From Rhodanobacter sp. L36 (lineage in GTDB: Bacteria; Pseudomonadota; Gammaproteobacteria; Xanthomonadales; Rhodanobacteraceae), in the NCBI RefSeq assembly GCF_009765755.1, contig NZ_LMUV01000011.1:1400061-1464060 (forward strand): a DNA stretch of 64,000 nt, read 5' to 3'. The position numbers and the translations under genes are program-made. This document shows positions 46,842 to 55,472 of this stretch, piece by piece. The notes below the pieces were generated by a model that ran no database searches, was not told the DNA's origin, and saw only the letters and a list, made by a program, of their open reading frames with translations. The first letter of the stretch is position 1. Every line of letters begins with the position of its first letter.

Positions 46842-47696
46842 ATGAGCGAACAGGTTTTGCTTGCAGGTTGCGGCGACCTCGGCATGCGTGTGGCGGAGCG
46901 TTTGATCGCACGCGGCGATGAGGTCTGGGCAATGCGGCGCACACTACCGGCAGCGACGCCAGCGGGAATTCGCTGGATACGTGGCGATCTGACAGAGCCC
47001 CAAAGCCTGTGTGATTTGCCGCATGACATCACTCAGGTCGTCTATGCGCCTGCACCGGATCGGCGCGACGAAAACGCATATCGCGTGCTCTTTGTCGACG
47101 GCCTGCAACGCCTTCTGCGCGCGCTGGATGTGAGTAAATTGAGTCACGTGCTTTTCGTTTCGTCCAGCGCTGTATACGGCGAACATGGCGATGCGTGGGT
47201 CGACGAGGAGACGCCAACATCGCCGCCGGGATTCAACGGTCGCGTGCTGCGTGAGGCCGAACAATGGCTGGATGCGCAAGCGGTGCCGTCGATCATTCTG
47301 CGACTGGCCGGCCTTTATGGCCCCGGTCGCCTGCAGCTTCTTGATCGCCTGCGAGAACGTGCTGTCACGGCACCGCGCGAACGGAAACACTGGGCCAATC
47401 GCATCCATATCGACGACGCGGCGGCGGCCGTGGTTCATCTGCTTGGCCTGGCGCATCCGTTGCCGCTATATCTGGGCGTGGACAACACGCCGCTGCCGCT
47501 CGACGTCCTTTACGATCACCTTGCGGAATTGATCGGCGCGCCCTCCCTCGCCGATGGACCTGCGCCAGTCGGCGTCGGCAGCAAACGATTGAGCAACGCA
47601 CGATTGCGCGACAGCGGTTTCGTTCCGCGTTGGCCGGATTCGCGCGATGGCTACGCGGCTCTTTTCCGCCAGGAGGATGTGGCGCGATCAGGATGA
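46842..47696 (+). CDS. YeeZ-like NAD(P)-dependent atypical SDR protein
   Basis: 284 aa Rossmann protein. The dinucleotide loop is AGCGDLGMRVAE (about 8-19). The segment FVSSSAVYGEHGDAWVDEETPTSP (about 105-128), the GRVLREAEQWL helix and ILRLAGLYGPGR follow E. coli YeeZ closely. The catalytic YxxxK of classical SDRs is not present in standard form. The substrate is unknown. It is divergent from aroK, 125 bases away. Confidence 0.83.
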   Translation: MSEQVLLAGCGDLGMRVAERLIARGDEVWAMRRTLPAATPAGIRWIRGDLTEPQSLCDLPHDITQVVYAPAPDRRDENAYRVLFVDGLQRLLRALDVSKLSHVLFVSSSAVYGEHGDAWVDEETPTSPPGFNGRVLREAEQWLDAQAVPSIILRLAGLYGPGRLQLLDRLRERAVTAPRERKHWANRIHIDDAAAAVVHLLGLAHPLPLYLGVDNTPLPLDVLYDHLAELIGAPSLADGPAPVGVGSKRLSNARLRDSGFVPRWPDSRDGYAALFRQEDVARSG

Positions 47697-47740
47697 AGTT
47701 TTTGTTATGACACTGCGGTAATTGTTTCGAGGAGTATGCG

Positions 47741-48184
47741 TTGGATAGCGAGCGCACGGAATTGAGGGTGAGGTTCGGGCAGATGGATGGCGATGAATTG
47801 TTGCGTCGTTATCGCTCGGGCGACATGACAACGGTCGCCATGGACGTGGCTGCAGCCGAACTTGCGACACGCGGCCTTTCCACAGAAATGCCATCGGCGT
47901 CGCCTGCGACGGAAGAAGTTGTTTCGGATAACGAGGCCACAGGGGATTTGGTATGCCTCACGCGCACGAACTCGCCGGTTCATGCGGAACTTCTGTGCGG
48001 CTTGTTGGGGTCCGAAGGTATCCATGCTGTCGCAGCGGACGCGAACCTCGTTCGAGTGAACTCCGTGTGGACCCAGGCGCTCGGCGGTATCCGCGTGATG
48101 GTGAGCGAATCCGATGTCGTCCAGGCGCGTGGTGTGCTCGAAGCATTCCGCCGCGGCGACTACGCGCTTTCATCCGACGATTGA
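47741..48184 (+). CDS. DUF2007-type putative signal-transducing protein
   Basis: 147 aa from a TTG start placed six bases after GAGGAG (47729-47734); a nearby ATG at 47736 is out of frame. The C-terminal half (about 70-138) matches the DUF2007 pattern: CLTRTNSPVHAELLCGLLGSEGIHA, then LGGIRVMVSESDVVQARGVLE, a small ferredoxin-like fold. The N-terminal half is a short helical region (MDGDELLRRYRSGD). Function unproven. Confidence 0.72.
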   Translation: MDSERTELRVRFGQMDGDELLRRYRSGDMTTVAMDVAAAELATRGLSTEMPSASPATEEVVSDNEATGDLVCLTRTNSPVHAELLCGLLGSEGIHAVAADANLVRVNSVWTQALGGIRVMVSESDVVQARGVLEAFRRGDYALSSDD

Positions 48185-48222
48185 TCGATCGGGTTGTTTC
48201 TACCCACACTCAGGAAAAGCAC

Positions 48223-48567
48223 ATGGCCAACAACATTCCCCACAGCCAGGTCAGCACCGGCAACGAACTCGTCGGTTATCGCATCACGCGATCGCTTGGC
48301 GTGGTGCGCGGCATCACTGTGCGTTCGCGCAGCGTGATCGGCAATATCGGTGCGGCGTTGCAGACGCTGGTGGGTGGCAACATTTCGATCTATGCGGAGC
48401 TATGCGAAAAATCTCGCGAGGATGCGTTCGACCTGATGCTGCAACATGCGGCGGCGCTGGGCGCGAACGCCGTGGTAGCCATGCGTTATGACGCGAACGA
48501 GATCGCCGAAGGTGTCACCGAAGTGCTCGCGTACGGCACGGCCGTGCAGGTCGAACCAGCGGCCTGA
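48223..48567 (+). CDS. YbjQ/UPF0145-family protein
   Basis: 114 aa with the family features GYRITRSLGVVRGITVRSRS (about 18-37), a central helix and GANAVVAMRYDANEI (about 82-96). Members form pentameric rings; the biochemical role is unknown. AGGAAAAG precedes the ATG. It may be co-transcribed with the DUF2007 gene 38 bases upstream. Confidence 0.88.
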   Translation: MANNIPHSQVSTGNELVGYRITRSLGVVRGITVRSRSVIGNIGAALQTLVGGNISIYAELCEKSREDAFDLMLQHAAALGANAVVAMRYDANEIAEGVTEVLAYGTAVQVEPAA

Positions 48568-48590
48568 TCATGTTTGTTTGAACAGGCGAT

Positions 48591-49421
48591 TCAGCCGTGA
48601 CTGAGTCCGGTCACGTGCCTTGCATCGTCGTATTCGACACAGGTATCCGCGAGTGCAGGCAGGGTGGCGAGCGCATGTCGGCTCAATCGCTCGAAATGCG
48701 CAAGAAAACGTTCCATGCCTTTCGCATCCATCGCGAGCGGCGCATGGCGCGCGAACAGTTCTTCTTCCTGCTCGCTGCGCCAGCGCTGCACGATGTTCCA
48801 GCTTGGCGCCTGCAGCACGATGAGCGCGTCGAACTTGCGCCATAGCGGCTGATAACTGCGCAGTTGCTTGTTGACCCAGTGACGCCAGCTGCCATCGGCA
48901 TCCTCGGTGCGTTCCAGTTCGTTGACCGGCGTCGCGAGCGCCGCTTGCGACTGCGGACGGATGCCAAGTGCCCAGCCTTCGACGATGACCAGCTTTGGCG
49001 GATGGATGATGCGCGGCCAGCGCGAGGGCGGAATGCGCGTGTCGCGTCCCTTGTCGAAGCGCGGATGTGTGACAGGCAATTTGTCCGACGCGTGCGGCAG
49101 CGCGGCCAGAACGGACATCATCAGCTCGATTTCATGCGTGCCGGGTACGCCGCGGCTGCGCAACAGCGGGTGCACCTGATGCGCCAGCGCTTCGCGATCG
49201 CTGCGCGAGTAGTAGAAGTCGTCCAGCGACAATATTTCGGTCGGCCAGCCGCGCGCTTCGGCCTGCGCTTTCATCACCCGTGCGAGCGTGCTCTTGCCAC
49301 TGCCCTGCAGACCCGATACGCCGAGGATGTAAGGACGACGCGACCGCGCGATGCGACCGGCATACTGATCCAGCAGATGGCCGGCGAGCGCTTCGTTATG
49401 CATGTTGGCCTGAGCTGTCAT
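48591..49421 (-). CDS. P-loop kinase of the D-glycerate 3-kinase type
   Basis: 276 aa. Walker A is GLQGSGKST (about 37-45), followed by LSLDDFYYSRSDR (about 70), the RGVPGTHE loop, FDKGRDTR and the Walker B-like VIVEGWALGIRP. This is the phosphoribulokinase/pantothenate-kinase fold as in plant GLYK and E. coli YggC, so phosphorylation of glycerate to 3-phosphoglycerate is likely but not certain. GGAGG stands ten bases before the ATG. Confidence 0.8.
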   Translation of the reverse strand: MTAQANMHNEALAGHLLDQYAGRIARSRRPYILGVSGLQGSGKSTLARVMKAQAEARGWPTEILSLDDFYYSRSDREALAHQVHPLLRSRGVPGTHEIELMMSVLAALPHASDKLPVTHPRFDKGRDTRIPPSRWPRIIHPPKLVIVEGWALGIRPQSQAALATPVNELERTEDADGSWRHWVNKQLRSYQPLWRKFDALIVLQAPSWNIVQRWRSEQEEELFARHAPLAMDAKGMERFLAHFERLSRHALATLPALADTCVEYDDARHVTGLSHG

Positions 49422-49645
49422 CAACCACAGACCTCCATTTCTACGCCTCGTTCGCTGGCAAAGATGGGCAAGTGGCGCATGTTCCCTTCACGCGAAGGAG
49501 CGCAGCATGAAAGCGCTGTACGCAAGCGCGTGCCGCGCGAACGGTCGCTTCGGGTTGAATGGGCCATTGCACTATCATCGCGTGGATTCATCTGCGCCAT
49601 GATGGCGCGACTCGGCCACGATGCAAAAGGAAAGTTTCAGACGCC

Positions 49646-50233
49646 ATGCTCAGTTCCGAAATCCTGGATACGTTTCGCAAGTTGCTGGATGAGGCCAAGG
49701 CCAGCGGCGATCGCGAACCCACCGCAATGAACCTGGCGACGGTCGATGGTTCTGGCCGCGTGGCTTCGCGCATCGTGCTGCTCAAGGGCGTGGACGAGCG
49801 CGGGCTGCGTTTCTTTACCAATTACCAAAGCGACAAGGGCAGCCAGCTGGACGTCCATCCACAGGTGGCGTTGTGCCTGCACTGGAAGCAGTTGCGCGAT
49901 GGCGTGCAAGTGCGCGCGGAAGGCGCGGCACGCAAACTGCAGGCCGAGGAATCGGACGCCTATTTCGCCACGCGTGCCCGCGGCAGCCAGATTGGTGCAT
50001 GGGCATCGCTGCAATCGCAAACACTGCCCGACCGCGAAACGTTCGAGCAGCGGCTCGTGCGCTACGAGCATGAATTCGAAGGTCGCGACGTGACGCGCCC
50101 GCCCCACTGGGGCGGGTACGTGGTCGAGCCGGATACGCTGGAATTCTGGTACGGCGCGGAATTCCGCTGGCACGAGCGGGTGCGCTGGAATCGACACGGC
50201 CAGACCTGGACCAGCCGGCTGCTTTATCCGTGA
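49646..50233 (+). CDS. pdxH: Pyridoxamine 5'-phosphate oxidase
   Basis: 195 aa, somewhat shorter than the 218 of E. coli because of a short N-terminus. The FMN- and substrate-binding parts are RIVLLKGVDERGLRFFTNYQS (about 46-65), KGSQLDVHP, ARGSQIGAWAS and the C-terminal RWHERVRWNR with the tail RLLYP. It makes pyridoxal phosphate, the active vitamin B6. The stop overlaps the next start (GTGA). Confidence 0.94.
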   Translation: MLSSEILDTFRKLLDEAKASGDREPTAMNLATVDGSGRVASRIVLLKGVDERGLRFFTNYQSDKGSQLDVHPQVALCLHWKQLRDGVQVRAEGAARKLQAEESDAYFATRARGSQIGAWASLQSQTLPDRETFEQRLVRYEHEFEGRDVTRPPHWGGYVVEPDTLEFWYGAEFRWHERVRWNRHGQTWTSRLLYP

Positions 50234-50670
50234 CACGCGCCGCGCCCGTGACGCATGTCGCGCAGGACGGTTTCGCCGTGCACACGCGCGGACGCGGGTT
50301 CAGCGACATCACGTTACAAGTGGCCGACGCGGTCGCAGTCAGTCACGTGCAGACGGGCCTTGCGAACATCTTTACGGCGCACACCAGTTGCTCGCTGCTG
50401 ATCAGCGAGAATGCCGACCCCGCCGTGCGCGACGATCTGGAACGCTGGTTTGCCCGCGCCGTGCCGGATGGAGACAAAATATTCGAGCACGACGCGGAAG
50501 GTCCGGACGACATGCCGGCGCATATCCGCTCGATTCTCACCGGCGTCAGCCTTGCCGTGCCGGTGCAAGGTGGCAGGTTGTTGCTGGGAACCTGGCAGGG
50601 CATTTATCTGTGGGAACACCGCATCGATCCGCACCAGCGCAAAGTCACGGTGACGGTTGTGGGACATTGA
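50230..50670 (+). CDS. YjbQ/UPF0047-family protein
   Basis: 146 aa starting at a GTG that overlaps the pdxH stop. Conserved features: GLANIFTAHTSCSLLISENADPAV (about 42-65), HDAEGPDDMPAHIRSILTG (about 87-105) and a C-terminal LGTWQGIYLWEHR. The histidines and the glutamate form the family's putative metal site. Members complement thiamine-phosphate synthase mutants weakly; the true role is unclear. Linkage to pdxH is frequent enough to suggest a cofactor-related job, which is inference. Confidence 0.9.
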   Translation: MTRAAPVTHVAQDGFAVHTRGRGFSDITLQVADAVAVSHVQTGLANIFTAHTSCSLLISENADPAVRDDLERWFARAVPDGDKIFEHDAEGPDDMPAHIRSILTGVSLAVPVQGGRLLLGTWQGIYLWEHRIDPHQRKVTVTVVGH

Positions 50671-50674
50671 GAGC

Positions 50675-51493
50675 GTGACCGCTGAAGACGTGCCGGATCA
50701 TTATCCGCAACGGATCGTCTGCCTGACCGAAGAGCCGACCGAAGTGCTGTACGCGCTCGGTGAAGAGCGTCGCATCGTCGGCATCTCCGGGTTCACGGTT
50801 CGGCCACCGCGTGCGCGCAAGGAGAAGCCGAAAGTTTCCGCTTTCACCAGCGCGAAGATCGGCGAGATCCTCAAGCTCGAACCGGATCTGGCGATCGGTT
50901 TTTCGGACATCCAGGCCGATATCGCACGCGAGTTGATCAAGTGTGGCGTCGAAGTGTGGATCAGCAATCACCGCAGCGTCGACGGCATCCTCGCGTACAT
51001 TCGCCGACTCGGCGCCATGGTCGGCGCGCACGAAAAAGCCGAAGCATTTGCCAGGCGCGCGGAACAGCACATCGCGGATATTCGCGCAGCCGCGGCGAAG
51101 TTGCCGCGACGCCCTAAAGTGTATTTCGAGGAATGGGACGAGCCGATCATCACCGGCATCCGATGGGTCGCCGAGATCGTCGGCATCGCCGGCGGCGACG
51201 ATTGTTTTCCCGAATTGTCGTGCGAGCCGCTGGCGAAGCGACGCATCCTTGCCGATGGCGACGAGGTGATCCGGCGCGCGCCGGACATCATCCTCGGCTC
51301 ATGGTGCGGCAAGCGATTCCGCCCCGAGAAAGTCGCGGCACGCCCCGGTTGGCATGCGATCCCCGCGGTACGCCACGGCGAGCTGCACGAGATCAAGTCG
51401 CCGATCATCCTGCAGCCCGGCCCTGCGGCGCTGTTCGACGGGCTCGACGCGATCCATCGCATTGTCATGGCATGGTCGACGCGTCAGCGCTGA
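50675..51493 (+). CDS. Cobalamin-binding-type (BtuF-like) protein without signal peptide
   Basis: 272 aa from a GTG at 50675, five bases after the yjbQ stop; a TTG at 50657 is possible. The fold is the helical-backbone metal/B12 receptor type: RIVCLTEEPTEVLYALGEERRIVGIS, then EILKLEPDLAIGFSDIQ, EWDEPIITGIRW and RRAPDIILGSWCGKRF. Neither start gives a signal peptide or lipobox, so the protein should stay in the cytoplasm, unlike true BtuF. No permease or ATPase lies beside it. Confidence 0.78.
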   Translation: MTAEDVPDHYPQRIVCLTEEPTEVLYALGEERRIVGISGFTVRPPRARKEKPKVSAFTSAKIGEILKLEPDLAIGFSDIQADIARELIKCGVEVWISNHRSVDGILAYIRRLGAMVGAHEKAEAFARRAEQHIADIRAAAAKLPRRPKVYFEEWDEPIITGIRWVAEIVGIAGGDDCFPELSCEPLAKRRILADGDEVIRRAPDIILGSWCGKRFRPEKVAARPGWHAIPAVRHGELHEIKSPIILQPGPAALFDGLDAIHRIVMAWSTRQR

Positions 51494-51530
51494 TCGTTCA
51501 AGGCGTGAACGATCAGCGCGTCGAGATGGA

Positions 51531-53645
51531 TTACCAGATATGCGCGCGATTCTTTTCGTCGCGCCACATCGGTTGGCCCGGCTTGATGTCGAACGCCTGG
51601 TAGAAATCCGGAATGTTGGACAGCGGTCCGTTGACGCGCCACTTGGCGGGCGCGTGCACATCGCTCAACAGGCCGCGGCGCAGCAGTGCATCCTGCTCCT
51701 GGAAAATCCACGACAACGCGTAACCGAGAAAGAAGCGTTGTAGCGGCGTATAGCCCGCGATTTTCTCGCCCTTTTTGTATTGCTCGGTTTTCTTGAACGC
51801 ATCCAGGCCGATCAGCACGCCGCCAAAATCGGCCATGTTTTCGCCGAGGCTCGCGCGTCCGTTGATGTGCAGGCCGGGCAACGGCTCGTACGCATCGAAC
51901 TGCTTCACCAGCACGTTTGCGCGTTCGCCGAATTTTTTCGCATCGTCCTTCGTCCACCAGTCGGCGAGGTTGCCCTTCGCATCGAACTGGCGACCTTCGT
52001 CGTCGAAGCCGTGAGTGATTTCATGACCGATGGTTGAAGCGGCGGCGTAGCCGTAGATGACGGCGTCGTCCACCTGGTCATCCTTGAAGCCCGGGATGGC
52101 GAATTGCGCTGCGGGCAACACGATCTCGTTGTTCGACGGGTTGTAGTAGGCGTTGTATGTCTGCGGCGTCATGCCCCATTCGCTGCGGTCGACCGGCTTG
52201 CCGAATTTCGACACCTGATCCTGAAATGCCCAGCGAGCGGCATTCATTTCGTTCTGCGCATACGAGTCGCGGCCGATCTTCAGGGCGGAGTAATCCTTCC
52301 ACTTGTCGGGGTAGCCGACCTTCTTGGTGACTGCTGCAAGTTTCTCGTGCGCCTTGGCCTTGGTGGTCGCGCTCATCCAGTCCAGCTTGTCGATGCGCTC
52401 GCCGTACGCAGTGCGGATCGCTTCCACCAGGTTGTTGTAACGCTGCTTGGTCTGCGCCGGGAAATACTCCTGTACGAAGATACGGCCAAGGATCATGCCG
52501 ATCGCCTGATTCTCCGCATCGAGCGCGCGCTTCCAGCGCGGACGCTGTTCCTTCTGGCCGGTCAACACGCGACCATAGAAATCGAAGTGCTCATCGTCGA
52601 TCGCCTTGCCGAGTGTCGGCGCATACGCGTCGACCAGATGCACGCGCAAGTAGTCGCGTAGCACCGGAACCGGCGTCGCGCGTAAAAGTTTTTGCAGGCC
52701 GGCGAAAAATTCCGGCTGACCGACGATGACGTAGGGAGCATCCAGCTTCCATGCCTGCAGTCGCTGGTTCCATGCGATGTCCGGGGTGTAGTTGCCGGTC
52801 AATTCAGCCGGCGTCATCCTGTTGTAGTTCTTCTGCGGGTCGCGCAGTTCGGCGAGTGGTCGCGATACTTTCGCCAGCGCAGTCTCGAAAGCCATGACCT
52901 TGTCGGCGCTTGCGCCGGCCGCGGCATCGTCCTCGCCGAGCAGGGCAAACATCTTATGCAGATGCACGACGTACGCGGTGCGAGCCTTGGAGACGCCGGC
53001 TTCGTTGTTGAAGTAGTAATCGCGATCGGGAAGACCCAAGCCATCTTGTTCGAGATAGACGGCCATCACGTCGCTGTGTTTTTCGTCCTGTTGCACGCCC
53101 AAACCGAAGAAGACATCGACACCGATCGGTTGCAGCGCAAAGGCCGCATCGAGCGCACTTTTCGCATCGGTCACCGCGTCGATGCGCGCCATTTCGGATT
53201 TCAGCGGGGCCAATCCCTGGCGTTCGGCCAAGGCGCTGTCCATGGCTGTGCTCCAGAAATCGCCGATCTTCTGCTCATCGCTGCCGCTCGCGTTCGTGGC
53301 CGTGGTGGCGTCTTCGCTGATCTTGCGCAGTTTGCCGTAGAGATCGTCCTGCACCAGCTTGCCGATGCTCCATGAAGCTTCGGAGGCCGGGATGGGATGT
53401 GTCTTGAGCCAGGCGCCGTTGGCGTAGCTGAAGAAATCGTCGCCGGGCTTTACCGAGGTGTCGATGTTTGCCGCGACCACGTCGGGCGTCGTCGCCTTCG
53501 CCACGCTAGCCGGTGCAACGCTCGTGGTGGGCGCGGCGGTCGATGTCGATGAAGTCGCGGGTGTGCCGCGATCGCATCCGGCCAGGACGGCGATGATCGC
53601 GGCGACAAAGAGGCAAATCGGAACGCGGCGTGGCGTGGGTTTCAT
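51531..53645 (-). CDS. M13-family zinc metallopeptidase, lipoprotein (PepO-like)
   Basis: 704 aa from MKPTPRRVPICLF. A lipobox LAGC at residues 21-24 predicts a lipoprotein, followed by a Ser/Thr/Ala linker. The M13 N-terminal domain starts at PGDDFFSYANGAWL. The zinc site is HEITH near residue 540 with the third ligand in GENMADFGG, and the substrate-binding NAYYNPSNNEIVLPAA lies before it. The C-terminal FDIKPGQPMWRDEKNRAHIW ends as in neprilysin relatives. It should cut small peptides in the periplasm or at the surface. Confidence 0.94.
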   Translation of the reverse strand: MKPTPRRVPICLFVAAIIAVLAGCDRGTPATSSTSTAAPTTSVAPASVAKATTPDVVAANIDTSVKPGDDFFSYANGAWLKTHPIPASEASWSIGKLVQDDLYGKLRKISEDATTATNASGSDEQKIGDFWSTAMDSALAERQGLAPLKSEMARIDAVTDAKSALDAAFALQPIGVDVFFGLGVQQDEKHSDVMAVYLEQDGLGLPDRDYYFNNEAGVSKARTAYVVHLHKMFALLGEDDAAAGASADKVMAFETALAKVSRPLAELRDPQKNYNRMTPAELTGNYTPDIAWNQRLQAWKLDAPYVIVGQPEFFAGLQKLLRATPVPVLRDYLRVHLVDAYAPTLGKAIDDEHFDFYGRVLTGQKEQRPRWKRALDAENQAIGMILGRIFVQEYFPAQTKQRYNNLVEAIRTAYGERIDKLDWMSATTKAKAHEKLAAVTKKVGYPDKWKDYSALKIGRDSYAQNEMNAARWAFQDQVSKFGKPVDRSEWGMTPQTYNAYYNPSNNEIVLPAAQFAIPGFKDDQVDDAVIYGYAAASTIGHEITHGFDDEGRQFDAKGNLADWWTKDDAKKFGERANVLVKQFDAYEPLPGLHINGRASLGENMADFGGVLIGLDAFKKTEQYKKGEKIAGYTPLQRFFLGYALSWIFQEQDALLRRGLLSDVHAPAKWRVNGPLSNIPDFYQAFDIKPGQPMWRDEKNRAHIW

Positions 53646-53730
53646 GGTCGGTTTTCCGAAGGAGACCCCGAGCATGCTAATCGATAGACAGTGGCGCGAA
53701 GTCAGCGTTGACCGGTGACTTCCGACAGGT

Positions 53731-54306
53731 TCAGCCTTGAACGGCGAGCCGTGTGCCGAGGTCGAGCAGCGGCGCGGCGATGAGCAGGCGCGCGAGCAGC
53801 AAGACGATCATGACGGCCATTGGCGCAAAGTCGATCTGTCCGGCCACCAGTCGACCGCGCAACGGCCGCATCAAAGGCGCAACCAGCGCATTCGCAAGAC
53901 GAAGCAACGGCTGTCGCGAGTCGGTCTGCAGCATGCTCAGCAGCGACCATCCGAAAATCAGCACCAGGTAAAACAGCAGGATGAAGTCGAGCAATTCGGC
54001 CAGCGACAGCACCAGTAGTCCGAGCACGTGCGGCATGATCCCGATCAACGCAAAAAGCAGCAACCGCTTGAGCAACACCGCCAGCCACGCCAGCAGCAAC
54101 GCCGTGAGGTTGATGCGTCGCCAGTTCGGCAGCACGCGACGAATCGGCGCAAGCACGGGGTTGGTATAGCGATAGACGAACTGGCTCAGCGGATTGTTGA
54201 AATCCGCGCGGCACGCTTCGGCGAGCAGACGCACGAGCAGCAGTGTGACGACGGCATCGAATGCCAGTTCAATCAGCATCGACAGTGCGTTGATCAGGTA
54301 ACTCAC
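53731..54306 (-). CDS. YggT-family membrane protein
   Basis: 191 aa with two repeats of the YGGT module, each ending in a conserved motif: NPLSQFVYRYTNPVLAPIRRVLP (about 38-60) and the second near LANALVAPLMRPLRG. Four to six membrane helices are expected. Family members help osmotic or cell-envelope stability in some bacteria. The start overlaps the proC stop by four bases. Confidence 0.9.
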   Translation of the reverse strand: MSYLINALSMLIELAFDAVVTLLLVRLLAEACRADFNNPLSQFVYRYTNPVLAPIRRVLPNWRRINLTALLLAWLAVLLKRLLLFALIGIMPHVLGLLVLSLAELLDFILLFYLVLIFGWSLLSMLQTDSRQPLLRLANALVAPLMRPLRGRLVAGQIDFAPMAVMIVLLLARLLIAAPLLDLGTRLAVQG

Positions 54307-55124
54307 GAGAAAGCATCCAGGCTGGCGGCAAGTTCGGTACCGCGTTGGGTGGCCGCAGCAACCGCGCGGGCGACGATGCGGGGCAGGGCGTCGACGGAGA
54401 AACTTTCCAGCGCTGCCTGCGTGGTGCCGTTGGGAGAAGTAACGCGCTGGCGAAGGATCGATGGATCTTCGCCGCTATCCACCAGCATGCGACCCGCACC
54501 AAGGCAGGTTTGCGCAGCAAGCGCGCGCGCGATATCGCGCGGCAGGCCTTGTGCGACGGCGGCAGCTTCGAGCGCTTCCACCATCGCGAAGAAATACGCG
54601 GGGCCGGAGCCGGACAACGCGGTGACCGTGTCCATCAGGTTTTCGTCATCGACCCAGCGCGTGATGCCGACGGCGTCGAGCATGTGCTGCGCCTGCGCCT
54701 TCTGCGCAGGACTGACGCGGCTGTTGGCACACAGCCCGGTGGCGCCTTCGCCGATCAGCGCTGGTGTATTGGGCATGCAGCGCACGATCGGCAGCGGGCC
54801 GAACCAGCGTTCGAGTTGATCCAGGCGCACGCCGGCGGCAATCGAGATAAGCAACGGCCGGTTGCGCTGCAGGATGTCGCGTAGCTCGGCGTGGATCGCC
54901 GGCATGATCTGCGGTTTCACCGCCAGCAGCAGGATTTCCGCCTCGGCCACGGCGAGCCGGTTTTCGGCATAGCAGGCCACGCCGAATTCGCGGCCGAGCG
55001 CGTGGCGCGCTTCGGCCAGTGGTTCGGCGACACTGATGGTGGCGGCAGCGACACCGGTTTTGAGCAGGCCGCCGATCAGACTTCGTGCCATGTTGCCGCC
55101 GCCGATGAAGGCAAGTCGTGTCAT
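54303..55124 (-). CDS. proC: Pyrroline-5-carboxylate reductase
   Basis: 273 aa, last step of proline synthesis. The NAD(P) loop is FIGGGNMARSLIGGLL (about 6-21), then AVKPQIMPAI, VRCMPNTPALIGEGATGL and the signature ALSGSGPAYFFAMVEAL (about 163-179). The frame extends 44 codons upstream with no family match, so MTRLAFIGG is taken as start. The yggS gene often found upstream is missing here. Confidence 0.96.
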   Translation of the reverse strand: MTRLAFIGGGNMARSLIGGLLKTGVAAATISVAEPLAEARHALGREFGVACYAENRLAVAEAEILLLAVKPQIMPAIHAELRDILQRNRPLLISIAAGVRLDQLERWFGPLPIVRCMPNTPALIGEGATGLCANSRVSPAQKAQAQHMLDAVGITRWVDDENLMDTVTALSGSGPAYFFAMVEALEAAAVAQGLPRDIARALAAQTCLGAGRMLVDSGEDPSILRQRVTSPNGTTQAALESFSVDALPRIVARAVAAATQRGTELAASLDAFS

Positions 55125-55472
55125 GCAGAGTTCCTCGGCCAATCCAGGTCGATACCTTACTGGAGTGGACGCCGCGGGAGCGAAGACGTTGGCAAGATCG
55201 GCATGCGCCCAGCGGCGAACGATGCCCGATTCACGATTTGGCGCACATCCTCGCAAACCGGCGCGAGAGTTTGCGCGAGGCGGGCGAAAAATACTGGCCG
55301 CACAGCCTGTTGCGCGAGTAGTATCGACCCGGTCGCAGGGGGATTCGGGTCATTCGTTTCACGGGTTTCATCGCCATCGCGCCATGCGCGGAGCGACGAG
55401 CCGGGGCGAAGACCATCCGCCTGCCGTGTCTTCCACAAAAGTCATCCGGACGATCGGTTAGGGGAACCACAG
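55125..55472. other. Intergenic region between proC and pilT
   Basis: 348 bases separating divergent genes, where promoters for both should lie. I see no convincing gene: a 67-codon frame at 55118-55321 lacks a ribosome-binding site and resembles nothing known. No clear -35/-10 pair, riboswitch or repeat was recognised. Confidence 0.6.

Noticed and set aside
50230-50700. Thiamine or cobalamin riboswitch near yjbQ and the BtuF-like gene
   Set aside because: The genes overlap or nearly abut, leaving no room for a leader, and no conserved riboswitch core was seen.
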